Origin: Acidobacteriota bacterium | Lineage (GTDB): Bacteria > Acidobacteriota > Thermoanaerobaculia > Gp7-AA8 | Direction: 5' to 3' | Length of the DNA: 64,000 nt | Assembly (NCBI GenBank): GCA_019244185.1 | Contig: JAFATB010000025.1 | Coordinates: forward strand, 310,001-374,000 | Shown here: positions 27,468 to 37,391 of the stretch, one piece after another | How positions within the stretch are numbered: position 1 is the first letter of the stretch | Layout of the letters: every line of letters starts with the position of its first letter | Translations under genes and position numbers: made by a program | Notes under the pieces: generated by a model | The model's database searches: none | What the model saw: only the letters and a program-made list of their open reading frames with translations | What the model was told of the DNA's origin: nothing

Positions 27468-28082
27468 ATGCGTGGAGCGGTTGCCGTTCGGGAAGACGTT
27501 CGCGAGCTGATCCTCGACGCCACGGAGCGTCTGCTGGTCCGCTACGGGTACGCGAAGATGACGATGGACGATCTCGCACGCGAGGTCGGGGTCGGCAAGG
27601 GCACGCTGTACCTCCACTTCGCGAGCAAGGAAGAGGTCGTGCTGTCGCGCATCGACCGCATCGTCGCGCAGATCGTCGGGGAACTGCGTGCGATCGCGGC
27701 GCGGAAGCGCGATGCCGGCGCGCGGCTGCGGGAGATGCTCGCCGCGCGCGTGCTGCTGCGCTTCGACCGCGCGCGCGGCTACGCGCAGAGCATGGACGCG
27801 ATGCTCGCGGCCATCCGGCCCGGACTGCTCGCGCGGCGCGAGAAACATTTTGCGGCCGAGGCGGCGGTGTTTCAGGAACTGCTCGAAGAGGCCGCGCGCG
27901 ACGGGACGTTTCGCGTAGCGAATCCCGCGGCGGCGGCGCAGGCGCTGCTCATCGCCACGAACGCGCTGCTCCCCTACAGCCTCACCGCGCGCCAGCTCGG
28001 CAGCCGCCGCGCGATCGAGGAACGCGTCTCCACTCTCGCCACGCTGCTCGTCGACGGACTGCGGTCCCGGAGGAAATCATGA
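27468..28082 (+). CDS. TetR/AcrR-family transcriptional regulator
   Basis: A 204-aa protein. The N-terminal helix-turn-helix (about 10-57) reads ILDATERLLVRYGYAKMTMD, DLAREVGVGKGTLYLHFASK, the classic TetR DNA-binding pattern with recognition helix GTLYLHF. The C-terminal ~140 residues are an alpha-helical, Arg/Ala-rich ligand-binding domain whose ligand cannot be predicted. ATG 27468 follows AGGAG. The stop overlaps the S41 peptidase start (ATGA), so the regulator and the exported peptidase are one transcription and translation unit. A palindrome immediately upstream suggests autorepression. Confidence 0.93.
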   Translation: MRGAVAVREDVRELILDATERLLVRYGYAKMTMDDLAREVGVGKGTLYLHFASKEEVVLSRIDRIVAQIVGELRAIAARKRDAGARLREMLAARVLLRFDRARGYAQSMDAMLAAIRPGLLARREKHFAAEAAVFQELLEEAARDGTFRVANPAAAAQALLIATNALLPYSLTARQLGSRRAIEERVSTLATLLVDGLRSRRKS

Positions 28083-29302
28083 TGCTGCATCGCCTCGTGT
28101 CGCTGCTCGCGCTCATCCCGCTGACACTGCTCGCACAAACGAACGACACGCCCTTCGACGCCGCCGCGCGCCGCGCGATCGCGGAGACGGTCGCGCGGAC
28201 GTTGGAGACGCGGTACGTCCTGCCGGAGAAGGGCGATGCGCTCGCGAAGGAGGTGCGCGCCGCGAGCGCGCGCGGTGACTACGATGCGGCGGCGACACCG
28301 GAGGCTCTCGCGAACTCGCTCAATCGCCTGCTCGCCTCGGCGAACGATCGCCATCTCGCGGTGCACGCGGCGATGCCGATGCGCCGCGACGGCGTGCTCG
28401 TCGCGGAGGACCTGCGCCGCGACAACTACGGCTTCCGCCGCGTCGAGCATCTCGACGCGAACATCGGCTACCTCGACCTCGGCGGCTTCACGCCGGGCGA
28501 CGAGGCGCAGCGCGTCGCGGCCGGCGCCATGGCCTTCCTCGCGAACAGCGACGCGATCATCGTCGACCTGCGCCGCTGTCCCGGCGGCGCGGCGGACGCT
28601 GTCAACTTTCTGGCCAGCTACTTCTTCGGACCGGAGAAACGCGTCCTCATGAATCGCTACCACCGGGCGACGAACACCTCGATGGAGAGCACGACCGTCG
28701 ACGTGCCCGGGAAGCGCCTGACGGACACGCCGCTCTACGTGCTCGTCGGCCCACATACGGCGTCGGCGTGCGAGTCGTTCTCGTACACGCTGCAGCAGTG
28801 GGGTCGCGCGAAGATCGTCGGCGAGCGTACGGCCGGCGCGGGCTACAACAACGAGCTCGTGCCGCTCGGCCACGGACTCGTGTTCTCCGTCTCCGCCGGC
28901 ACCGCCATCCATCCGCGCTCGAAGAGAGGATGGGAAGCCGTCGGCGTGCAGCCCGACCTCCCCGCGCCCGTCGACCGCGCGCTCGACTTCGCGCGCGCCG
29001 CGATCCTCGGCGTGAAGCCCGCCGCCGCCGAGCCGGTGCAGCCCGCGGCCGCGGTGCCGCCCATCCGTCCCGGCGATTACACCGGCACCTACGGCAACAA
29101 GGAGATCAGCATTCGCGAAGGGGCGCTCTACTACCAGCGCATCGGCGGAAGCGGCGGCACGCTGCATCCGCTCGGCAACGATCGTTTCGACCTCGGCGGA
29201 GAAGCGGTCGTCACGTTCTTTCGCGACGCGAGCGGCAAGGTCACGCGCCTCCGCCTCGAGTGGCCGGGACATCCGGTCGAGGAGTACGACCGCGCTCCGT
29301 GA
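28079..29302 (+). CDS. Exported S41-family (C-terminal processing) peptidase
   Basis: A 407-aa protein with a signal peptide (MMLHRLVSLLALIPLTLLAQ). The N-terminal helical domain (about 25-95) contains NRLLASANDRHLAVH. The core (from ~125) contains AIIVDLRRCPGGAADAV and VLVGPHTASACESF, where S229 is the probable nucleophile in the S41 TxSAxE-type motif, then GERTAGAG. No PDZ domain is obvious between the two, which fits the tricorn/IRBP-like S41 branch rather than CtpA. The last ~75 residues form a small domain after a Pro-rich linker. ATG 28079 overlaps the tetR stop; ATG 28082 is equally possible. GGAGG is at 28069-28073. Confidence 0.9.
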   Translation: MMLHRLVSLLALIPLTLLAQTNDTPFDAAARRAIAETVARTLETRYVLPEKGDALAKEVRAASARGDYDAAATPEALANSLNRLLASANDRHLAVHAAMPMRRDGVLVAEDLRRDNYGFRRVEHLDANIGYLDLGGFTPGDEAQRVAAGAMAFLANSDAIIVDLRRCPGGAADAVNFLASYFFGPEKRVLMNRYHRATNTSMESTTVDVPGKRLTDTPLYVLVGPHTASACESFSYTLQQWGRAKIVGERTAGAGYNNELVPLGHGLVFSVSAGTAIHPRSKRGWEAVGVQPDLPAPVDRALDFARAAILGVKPAAAEPVQPAAAVPPIRPGDYTGTYGNKEISIREGALYYQRIGGSGGTLHPLGNDRFDLGGEAVVTFFRDASGKVTRLRLEWPGHPVEEYDRAP

Positions 29303-29340
29303 GCATCGCGCGCCAATCGCGCACCGCATGCATGCGACCG
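29303..29340. repeat. Degenerate partial copy leading into the 64-bp repeat
   Basis: The bases after the S41 stop carry recognisable pieces of the 64-bp unit (the end-of-unit ATGCGACCG and a TCGCGCACC block), so the array probably began with a fourth, now eroded copy. Confidence 0.45.
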
Positions 29341-29532
29341 CGCATCGCATTCACGACATCGCCCCATATCATTCATCCCACCGCGCGACGCGTGAATGCG
29401 ATCGCGCATCGCATTGACGATATCGCCGCATATCCTTCATCCCATCGCGCGACGCATTCATGCGATCGCGCATCGCATTCACGAGATCGCCCTATATCCT
29501 TCATCCCATCGCGCGAAGCGTTCATGCGATCG
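29341..29532. repeat. Three tandem 64-bp repeats
   Basis: Units start at 29341, 29405 and 29469, each beginning CGCATCGCATT and containing the block TTCATCCCA and an end ATGCGATCG. The copies differ at a handful of positions and abut with no spacers. The unit ends contain inverted-repeat pieces (ATGCGAT...ATCGCAT) across each junction, which could form short hairpins. The period is not a multiple of three, and the frame that reads through it gives low-complexity protein, so it is not coding. It fills most of the gap between the S41 gene and the phosphatase gene. Confidence 0.9.
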
Positions 29533-29596
29533 ATCGCCGGCATTCAGCGTCGCAACGGCATTGCGTCATCTACCCTGCGCGCTTCAGAATCCGGCG

Positions 29597-30034
29597 ATGC
29601 CTGTGGATCTGACCAAGCTCTTTCAGATCGATGATGACGGGAAGCTCTTCATCTCTCCGGTTATCCGAGACTGGGCGATCGTCTCGTCGTACGGCGTCAA
29701 TACCGTGATCGACCTCGAGGGCGGCTTGGACGACTGCATCCCGACGGTACCGAACGGCTGCCTGTACGTGTACTTCCCGATCTACGACGAACAGCTGCCG
29801 GACCTGGCCCGCCTCGAGGCGATCGCAAACATGGGCGCGTACCTCATCGCCAACGGGCACGCGTTGCTTTCGCACTGCGGCATGGGCTTCAACCGGTCGG
29901 CGCTGATCGCGGGGCGCATCCTGCACCGGCTGGGCATGCCGGGCCCGGACGTCGTCGAGCGACTTCGCGAGCGGCGTCCCGGCGCGTTGTTCAACGACAT
30001 CTTCGCCGAGCACCTTCGAAGCCTGACGCAGTAG
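29597..30034 (+). CDS. Dual-specificity/tyrosine-type protein phosphatase
   Basis: A 145-aa protein from ATG 29597 (MPVDLTKLFQIDDD); the open frame extends 5' only through the 64-bp repeats, so the short start is right. The catalytic loop HCGMGFNRS (H93, C94, R100) is the HCx5R signature of the cysteine phosphatase superfamily. D64 in YFPIYDEQLPD is a good candidate for the general acid. The length and the FISPVIRDW start fit a compact DSP-like domain. Likely a cytoplasmic phosphatase on proteins, nucleotides or sugars; the substrate is not evident. The GT2 gene follows 38 bp downstream on the same strand. Confidence 0.87.
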   Translation: MPVDLTKLFQIDDDGKLFISPVIRDWAIVSSYGVNTVIDLEGGLDDCIPTVPNGCLYVYFPIYDEQLPDLARLEAIANMGAYLIANGHALLSHCGMGFNRSALIAGRILHRLGMPGPDVVERLRERRPGALFNDIFAEHLRSLTQ

Positions 30035-30072
30035 CGCGCCGCCAAACCCGTTAGAATCGGCCGCTCCGCTCC

Positions 30073-31038
30073 ATGACCGTCAGCCGCTCTGCCAGTTCCG
30101 GCGCACATTCGCATCCACACGAGCCGGCGTCTGCACGCGCGGCGCAGGAGCGGACGCCGTACGTATCCGTGCTGCTTCCGACGATGCAGGCGTGGCCGGC
30201 GGTGGCGCCCGCGCTCGAATCCCTCCTGACGCAGGGCACGACGGAGAACTTTGAGATCCTCGTCATCGACGGTCACGGCGGCCACGGCTCCGGGACGCAC
30301 GCATCAGGACATCCGCCGATGGTGCGTTGGCTGTCGCATCCCGGCCTCGATACGTTCGGCTTGCGCACCGCGGGTCTGATGGCGGCGAAAGGAACCGTCG
30401 TCGCGATCACGGAAGATCACTGTTTCGTGCCGTCCGACTGGGTCGACTCCATTGCGAAAGCGCATCGCGAGAATGACGCCGTCGCGCTCGTGGGCATCAC
30501 CAAAAATCATCCCGCGTCCGCCACGAGCGCGCTCGATCGCGCGAATTTCGTGCTCACGTTCGCGGGGCAGAACAACGTGCGGCTCGGCATCGACCGGCAA
30601 CGACTTCCGGTGCCGACGAATGTTTCGTTCAAGAGGTCGGCGCTCGCCGCGGCTGGTCTGCAGCCCGGCGATCTCGAATATTTCTGGCTGCACGAGCTGC
30701 GTCAGAGCGAGCAACTCGACACGGCGCCCGGCGTCGTGCTGGAGCACAAACAACGCTGGGGCCGCGCCACGCTCCGCGTGCATTTTGCGAGCGGCTGCTC
30801 CTACGGCGCGTCGGTCCGGCAATGGCCGTGGCGGCCCAGGGCGGCGTGGTGGTTGCGGCTTCCGCTGCTGCCGGTGCGGCTCTTCCGCATGGTCGGGCCG
30901 GATCTCTTCGGCGGCGCCGGCGGCACGGCCGCGGGTGCAGCGGACGTCTTCTGCGTGCTCGCGCTCATCACCGCGAACGTGGTGGGACAGCTGAAAGGTG
31001 CGTTGTTCGGCGCGGGTGCGAGTCGAGGCAAGCTGTGA
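30073..31038 (+). CDS. Family 2 glycosyltransferase
   Basis: A 321-aa protein. After a disordered His/Ser-rich N-terminus (about 1-28) the GT-A fold begins: VSVLLPTMQAWPAVAPALES, then FEILVIDGHGGHGSG, GLRTAGLMAAKGTVVAITE and DHCFVPSDWV. The acidic patch ITEDHC is the expected DxD-like nucleotide-sugar site. Residues about 270-310 are hydrophobic and may associate with the membrane (AADVFCVLALITANVVGQL). The donor and acceptor are unknown. A later ATG might be the true start, given the low-complexity N-terminus. It follows the phosphatase and may share its transcript. Confidence 0.8.
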   Translation: MTVSRSASSGAHSHPHEPASARAAQERTPYVSVLLPTMQAWPAVAPALESLLTQGTTENFEILVIDGHGGHGSGTHASGHPPMVRWLSHPGLDTFGLRTAGLMAAKGTVVAITEDHCFVPSDWVDSIAKAHRENDAVALVGITKNHPASATSALDRANFVLTFAGQNNVRLGIDRQRLPVPTNVSFKRSALAAAGLQPGDLEYFWLHELRQSEQLDTAPGVVLEHKQRWGRATLRVHFASGCSYGASVRQWPWRPRAAWWLRLPLLPVRLFRMVGPDLFGGAGGTAAGAADVFCVLALITANVVGQLKGALFGAGASRGKL

Positions 31039-31071
31039 CGCGTGACGATGCGCACGATGCGTCTCAACGAA

Positions 31072-31665
31072 CTACGTCTCCTCGCGCGTGATCCACTTCT
31101 CGACGCGCGGCGGCGTCCACGCGTCGAAGCGCGCGAGGAGCGCGGCGGGGTCGCGATCGATAAGCGCGATCGCGCGGTGCGGGTCCTTCACGAACTGCTC
31201 GCGTACGGCGCGGTCGAGGAAGCCCATCAGCGGCTCGTAGAAGCCGTTGACGTCGAGGAAGCCGAGCGGTTTCGCGTGCAGGCCGAGCTGTGCCCACGTC
31301 CAGATCTCGAAGATCTCCTCGAGCGTCCCGAGTCCGCCGGGTAGGGCAATGAAGGCATCGGCGAGATCGGCCATCATCGCCTTGCGCTCGTGCATCGTGT
31401 CGACGATGTGGAGATCCGTCAGCCCTCGATGTCCGACCTCGCGCGCCCAGAGCGCATGCGGGATGACGCCGACCACGCGGCCGCCGCTGGCGAGCACGGC
31501 GTCGGCGAGCTCACCCATGAGACCGACGCTGCCGCCGCCATAGACGAGCGCGATGCCCTCGCGCGCGAGAAGCTGCCCGAGGGAACGCGCGGCTTCGACG
31601 TACGCGGGATCGGATCCGTTGTTGGAGCCGCAGAAGACGCAGATGCGGTCGATCACGGCGCGCAT
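31072..31665 (-). CDS. LOG-family protein (nucleotide 5'-monophosphate phosphoribohydrolase-like)
   Basis: A 197-aa Rossmann-fold protein with the LOG/TIGR00730 signatures: ICVFCGSNNGSDP (8-20), VYGGGSVGLMG (41-51), MHERKAMM (91-98) and LPGGLGTLEE (108-117). The PGGxGTxxE motif forms the active site that hydrolyses cytokinin-type or purine nucleoside monophosphates in characterised members. ATG 31665 is chosen; the open frame runs 14 codons further but the conserved start is MRAVIDRICVF. Cytoplasmic, no partner genes; divergent from typA with a 62-bp gap. Confidence 0.93.
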   Translation of the reverse strand: MRAVIDRICVFCGSNNGSDPAYVEAARSLGQLLAREGIALVYGGGSVGLMGELADAVLASGGRVVGVIPHALWAREVGHRGLTDLHIVDTMHERKAMMADLADAFIALPGGLGTLEEIFEIWTWAQLGLHAKPLGFLDVNGFYEPLMGFLDRAVREQFVKDPHRAIALIDRDPAALLARFDAWTPPRVEKWITREET

Positions 31666-31727
31666 TATGCCGGGAGTGCGGCCGGCGCGGCGGAATTCGC
31701 GGCGCATCCGCGCGTTAACCCGCGCGC

Positions 31728-33674
<1,947 letters not shown>

Positions 33675-33678
33675 GCGG

Positions 33679-34768
33679 TCAGATCGCGTCGGGATCGAAC
33701 TTCCGCTTGGTCCCCTGCTTTTCCTGCTTTTCCTTTTTCGCCTTTTCGGTGGCCAGCGTCGCTAGCTTCCGGCCGCCCTCCATCGCGGGCGCGTAAATCG
33801 GCTTGGTCACGAACAACTCTTTGAACGTGACGTCCTTCTTCTCCGTCGCCGCGAACGAGCGTGACCGTTTTCGCCTTCGCAATCGTGCCCGGCACATCGG
33901 TGGCTTTGTCGTCGTCGGAGTCCCAGTCGAGGAAGTTGTAGCTGGGCTCCGACGGGAGCGCGACCTTCTTCAGATCGGCGGGGAATGGGATGCGCGTCTT
34001 CTGCGTCTGCGTCTTCTTCGCGCCGCGACGGTGCCATGCATTCCAGAGTCCGCGCCGGTGAATTTCACCGTTGGCTTTATTCGCGATGTACGCCTTGACG
34101 GTTGCCGTGGTCACCTTGAACTTCAGGTTGTTCCTGAGCACGTACTGCTCCGCATGCAACATGAGCGGCTGAATGGCCACTGCATTCACCTCGCGCGCGA
34201 AGCGTTCCGCCTCCGCCTCGAGGAGCGCGCTGAAGACGACCGCGGTGCCGTCGCCGAATGGGTTCGCGACGCGGCCCGCACGCTGCTGCACGACGTGCGT
34301 CAGCTCGTGTGCGAGGAGCTGCCGTCCGCGCGGCGAATGCGGATCGTACTGGCCGGGCGCGAAGTGGATGTTCGAACCATGCGTGAAGGCGGTGGCGCCG
34401 AGGGTCTGGGCGGCGGTGCCGGTGTGCACGCGCACGTCGGCGAAGCTCGCGCCGAGCGCGTCTTCCATCCGCTGCCGCACGTCCGCGGGCAGCGGCTGGC
34501 CGGGCATCGGCGCAAAGCTCGCGAGCGCCGGCGGGAGCAGCAGAGCGGAACCGTGCGGCGTCGCGCGGAGCTGCAGCGCGGCGGCGGCTCCCGCGGCGGC
34601 GACGTGCGGCGCCTGCCGCGGCATGCGCGGCTGCGCGACCTGCGCGATGCGCTGCCGCACCCAGTCCGGATCCGCGCCGTGCGCGGCCGCGGCCGCCGCT
34701 CGCTGCAACGTCAGCTGCAACTGCGTCACGCCCGAAGGAAACGAATCCTGAATGACGGATCCGCGCAT
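33679..34768 (-). pseudogene. DUF4157 (eCIS-core) protein gene with a frameshift
   Basis: The start ATG 34768 has a GGAGGGGG box. Residues about 88-165 form the DUF4157 domain: MPGQPLPADVRQRMEDALGA, then VRVHTGTAAQTLGATAFTHG and LLAHELTHVVQQRAG with a metallopeptidase-like HELTH (154-158). This domain is a hallmark of cargo or associated proteins of extracellular contractile injection systems. Near 33857 the frame changes by one base: codons before it read KTVTLV, while the downstream frame gives FAATEKKDVTFKEL and a lysine-rich tail ending FDPDAI at 33679. Unshifted, the frame runs into antisense typA. With one base corrected, the product would be 362 aa. True mutation and sequencing error cannot be separated here. 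No eCIS structural genes are in the window. Confidence 0.8.
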
Positions 34769-34794
34769 CGCTACCCCCTCCGCCAGAATCCACG

Positions 34795-34820
34795 GCGGTG
34801 CACGACCCGCAACCGCATGA
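34795..34820. repeat. Junction repeat J, copy 1 (diverged)
   Basis: A 26-bp segment related to the core of repeat J (GGTG...CCGCAACCGC.TGACG) between the DUF4157 gene and the first IPT gene. It differs from the best copies at about five positions and leads directly into the hairpin at 34821. Confidence 0.6.
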
Positions 34821-34849
34821 CGCGTGCGGAGCACAACGCTCCGCACGCG
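34821..34849. terminator. 12-bp hairpin 3' of the first IPT gene
   Basis: CGCGTGCGGAGC and GCTCCGCACGCG pair perfectly around ACAAC. It lies 8 bp past the stop of the minus-strand IPT gene. No T-run follows on either strand. A near-identical hairpin follows the second IPT gene, so it was duplicated with the gene. Confidence 0.55.
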
Positions 34850-34857
34850 CCCTCTGG

Positions 34858-35913
34858 TCAGTTCGGGGTAATCGTGGTGATGTGCTGGGTCTCGTTGTTC
34901 GTCACCGAGACGAACGCCCAGATCGGCATCGACGGCTGCCCTGCGCCGAGGCGCGGGACCTCGACTTTGACGCTGACGGTGTTCTGGCCGGAGGGCAGCG
35001 CAGCCGGCAGCGGGAAATCCTCGAAGACGCCGTACGCCGGCGTATAACGATCGGTCGCGGGCTGAAGCGGGACCTGAAAGATCTCGTTGTTCACGGTGAC
35101 GTTCACGTGGTCGAACTCATTCGAGAGTCCGTAGATGCGCAGCGTGTTGCGGAAACGCGTATCGATCGGAACTCCCAGGAGGACGATGCGCTCGTCGTCG
35201 AACTGGCTGCGGTGCACCACCGGGATCTCCGTCCCCTGATCGAGCGCGTCGCGGCTGACGTCCTGCACGCGGAGGTTTGCGGCGAGGTCGCCGCTCCTCC
35301 CCTTCTCGACGTAGAACAGTCGGCCGACGCTTTCGGTGCAGTTGGGGACGAGCCTGATTTCGGGGCCGATCGTCATGGCCATGTCCGGGTAGATCGGAGG
35401 ATCGAAGAGCGTGCAACTGGTGTCGTAGCCCCACAAGCGCACCGGCGTGTCCTTCGCCGCCACGCGCACGATCGTGACGAACTCCGAGCCGAAGCGGCCG
35501 TGGGTCGGTTCCGCGTAGATCGGGAAGAGGATCGGATCGAACGCGTCCTCGAACGTACCGGTGTACGTGAAGGCGTTCTCGAGAACCGAGTCGTTTGGAT
35601 CGGAACCGTCGATTTGCGAAAGGCTGACCGACACCGTGCCCGGCAGATGCGGCGGTGTCACGGCGATGACGGTCGTAGAATCGACGAACTCGACGCTTTG
35701 GGCTACCTCGCCGCCAAAGTAGACGGTAGGAGCCGCAAAAGGCGGCGTACAGATGATGCAGCTGTTCGAGAAGCCGGTACCGTGAATCGTCACCGCGGTG
35801 CCGCCTTCGGGCGGTCCCGAGGTCGGAGAAATGGACGTGATCACGGGGCTGGCGGCGGCAGTCAGCGAGAGGACGAGGGCTGCGAGTACGGCGAGGGCAC
35901 GGAGTTTGGGCAT
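34858..35913 (-). CDS. Secreted IPT/TIG-domain protein, copy 1
   Basis: A 351-aa exported protein. ATG 35913 begins a signal peptide (MPKLRALAVLAALVLSLTAA) behind a GGAG box at 7 nt. Residues about 23-112 are an IPT/TIG Ig-like domain (ITSISPTSGPPEGGTAVTIH, then TVIAVTPPHLPGTVSVSL). The rest is beta-rich and unassigned, with paired Cys (CIIC near the N-terminus; TSCTLF...PNCTES) that could form disulfides, and ends at TQHITTITPN with no anchor. IPT/TIG domains occur in surface and secreted binding proteins. It is very similar to the next gene along its whole length: a tandem duplicate with a unit of about 1.22 kb. Confidence 0.85.
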   Translation of the reverse strand: MPKLRALAVLAALVLSLTAAASPVITSISPTSGPPEGGTAVTIHGTGFSNSCIICTPPFAAPTVYFGGEVAQSVEFVDSTTVIAVTPPHLPGTVSVSLSQIDGSDPNDSVLENAFTYTGTFEDAFDPILFPIYAEPTHGRFGSEFVTIVRVAAKDTPVRLWGYDTSCTLFDPPIYPDMAMTIGPEIRLVPNCTESVGRLFYVEKGRSGDLAANLRVQDVSRDALDQGTEIPVVHRSQFDDERIVLLGVPIDTRFRNTLRIYGLSNEFDHVNVTVNNEIFQVPLQPATDRYTPAYGVFEDFPLPAALPSGQNTVSVKVEVPRLGAGQPSMPIWAFVSVTNNETQHITTITPN

Positions 35914-36001
35914 GTAGAAGCTCCTTCGATTGCGATTCACGCAATCATCCCGGCTTGATTTTCGATGCGATCACAGCATATTTGATCTAAACCGATCTCC
36001 A

Positions 36002-36043
36002 GGTGAACAACCCGCAACGCGTGATGTCGCTAATACAGCCTTT
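36002..36043. repeat. Junction repeat J, copy 2
   Basis: Contains GGTGAACAACCCGCAACGCG and, after it, a TCGCTAATACAGCCTTTG stretch that corresponds to the downstream half seen at 40094-40112. It separates the two IPT units and leads into the hairpin at 36044. Confidence 0.7.
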
Positions 36044-36074
36044 GCGCGTGCGGAGCACAACGCTCCGCACGCGC
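36044..36074. terminator. 13-bp hairpin 3' of the second IPT gene
   Basis: GCGCGTGCGGAGC and GCTCCGCACGCGC pair perfectly around ACAAC, 7 bp past the stop of the second IPT gene. It is the counterpart of the hairpin at 34821-34849. It lacks a T-run, so its role (terminator, RNA stabiliser or recombination footprint) is open. Confidence 0.55.
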
Positions 36075-36081
36075 GCTCTCA

Positions 36082-37134
36082 TCAGTTCGGGGTAATCGTG
36101 GTGATGTGCTGCGTCTCGTTGTTCGTGACCGAGACGAACGCCCAGATCGGCATCGACGGCTGCACTGCGCCGAGGTGCGGGACCTCGACTTTGACGCTGA
36201 CGGTGTTCTGGCCCGAGGGCAGTGCAGCCGGCAGCGGGAAATCCTCGAACACGCCGTACGCCGGCGTGTAACGATCGGTCGGCGGGTGAAGCGGGACCTG
36301 AAAGATCTCGTTGTTGACGGTGACGTTCACGTGGTCGAACGCGTTCGAGAGTCCGTAGATGCGCAGCGTGTTGCGGAAACGCGGATCGATCGGAACTCCC
36401 AGGAGCACGATGCGTTGGTCGTCGAACTGGCTGTGGTGCACCACCGGGATCTCCGTCCCCTGATCGAGCGCTTCCCGGCTGACGTCCATCACGCGGAGGT
36501 TTGCGGCGAGATCGCCGCTTTTCCCCTTCTCGACGTAGAACAAGCGGCCGACGCTTTCGTTGCAGTCGGGGACGAGCCTGGTTTCCTCGCCTACGATCAA
36601 CGGGATGTCGGGGTACGCGGGCGGATCGATGATCGAGCAACTGGTGTCGTATCCCCACAAGCGGACCGGCGTCTCCTTCGCCGCCACGCGTACGACGGTG
36701 ACGAACTCCGAGCCAAAGCGACCCGGCGTCGGTCGCGCATAGATCGGGAAGAGGATCGGATCGAACGCGTCCTCGAACGGATCCGTATAGGTGAAGGCGT
36801 TCTCGAGAACCAAGTCGTCCGGATCGGCTCCGTTGTTTTGCCAAACGCTGACCGTCACCGTTCCGGGCAGATGCGGCGGTGTTACGGCGATGACCGTCGT
36901 GGAGTCGACGAACTCGACGTGTGAGGCCATCACGTCGCCAAAAAAGACAGTAGGGTCCTGAATGGGCGGGCAGATGATGCAATGGGTCGAGAAACCGCTG
37001 CCGTGAATCGTGACCACCGTGCCGCCTTGGGCCGGCCCCGCGGTCGGAGAAATGGATGTAATGAGGGAGCTGGCGGCGGCAGTTAGCGAGAGAACGAGGG
37101 TTGCAAGAACGGCGAGGGCACGGAGTTTGGGCAT
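36082..37134 (-). CDS. Secreted IPT/TIG-domain protein, copy 2
   Basis: A 350-aa paralogue of the downstream gene with the same signal peptide (MPKLRALAVLATLVLSLTAA), IPT/TIG domain (ITSISPTAGPAQGGTVVTIH) and C-terminal half. Differences are concentrated in the IPT domain and around residues 105-190. Upstream sequence, RBS and 3' hairpin are also duplicated, so each copy probably has its own promoter. Start ATG 37134 is set by the signal peptide and GGAG box; the frame stays open upstream through repeat J but that part is not conserved coding. No membrane anchor or sorting tail. A ligand cannot be inferred. Confidence 0.85.
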   Translation of the reverse strand: MPKLRALAVLATLVLSLTAAASSLITSISPTAGPAQGGTVVTIHGSGFSTHCIICPPIQDPTVFFGDVMASHVEFVDSTTVIAVTPPHLPGTVTVSVWQNNGADPDDLVLENAFTYTDPFEDAFDPILFPIYARPTPGRFGSEFVTVVRVAAKETPVRLWGYDTSCSIIDPPAYPDIPLIVGEETRLVPDCNESVGRLFYVEKGKSGDLAANLRVMDVSREALDQGTEIPVVHHSQFDDQRIVLLGVPIDPRFRNTLRIYGLSNAFDHVNVTVNNEIFQVPLHPPTDRYTPAYGVFEDFPLPAALPSGQNTVSVKVEVPHLGAVQPSMPIWAFVSVTNNETQHITTITPN

Positions 37135-37206
37135 GTAGACGCTCCTTCGATCGCGATCACGCAATCTTTCCGGCTGATTTTTGATGCGATAACAGCATAA
37201 TCCGAA

Positions 37207-37246
37207 CGAGCGCCTCTTCCGGTGAACAAACCGCAACCGCGTGACG
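37207..37246. repeat. Junction repeat J, copy 3 (40 bp, exact match to copy 4)
   Basis: 40 bp starting CGAGCGCCTCTTCCGGTGAA and ending ACCGCGTGACG, identical to 40054-40093 by eye. It lies between the upstream region of the second IPT gene and the typA-tail remnant. Copies 3 and 4 form direct repeats around the AAA+ gene. Confidence 0.88.
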
Positions 37247-37340
37247 GAGTCGATCCGCATCTGCGAGCCGATGCTCGATCACTCGCGGTGTGCCGGCGAG
37301 GCGAAGAACGCGAAGAAGCGGCGGCGGCGGGTCAGCGGTC
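37245..37340 (+). pseudogene. Decayed copy of the typA 3' end
   Basis: Aligns with 33574-33685 of typA: both have CGGAGTCGATCCGCATC, then CTCGATCACTCGCG, GCGAAGAA, a GCGGCGGC run and AGCGGTCAG. Translated in the matching frame it gives ESIRIC and MLDHSR against ESIRIR and ILDHSR of TypA, with substitutions and a deletion of about 13 bp near the old stop. It carries no start and is not a functional gene; it is a footprint of a duplication that included the region just past typA. Confidence 0.82.
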
Positions 37341-37391
37341 AGGGTAGGGAACTTTTGATTCGCGGCTCTCCTAAAAGCGGGAGAGGAACAC

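Noticed and set aside
29303..29532. CRISPR-like array
   Set aside because: Units abut directly with no spacers and are 64 bp long; no cas genes nearby.
28768..29634. Open frame through the 64-bp repeats
   Set aside because: Overlaps the S41 gene in another frame, and the repeat period is not a multiple of three.
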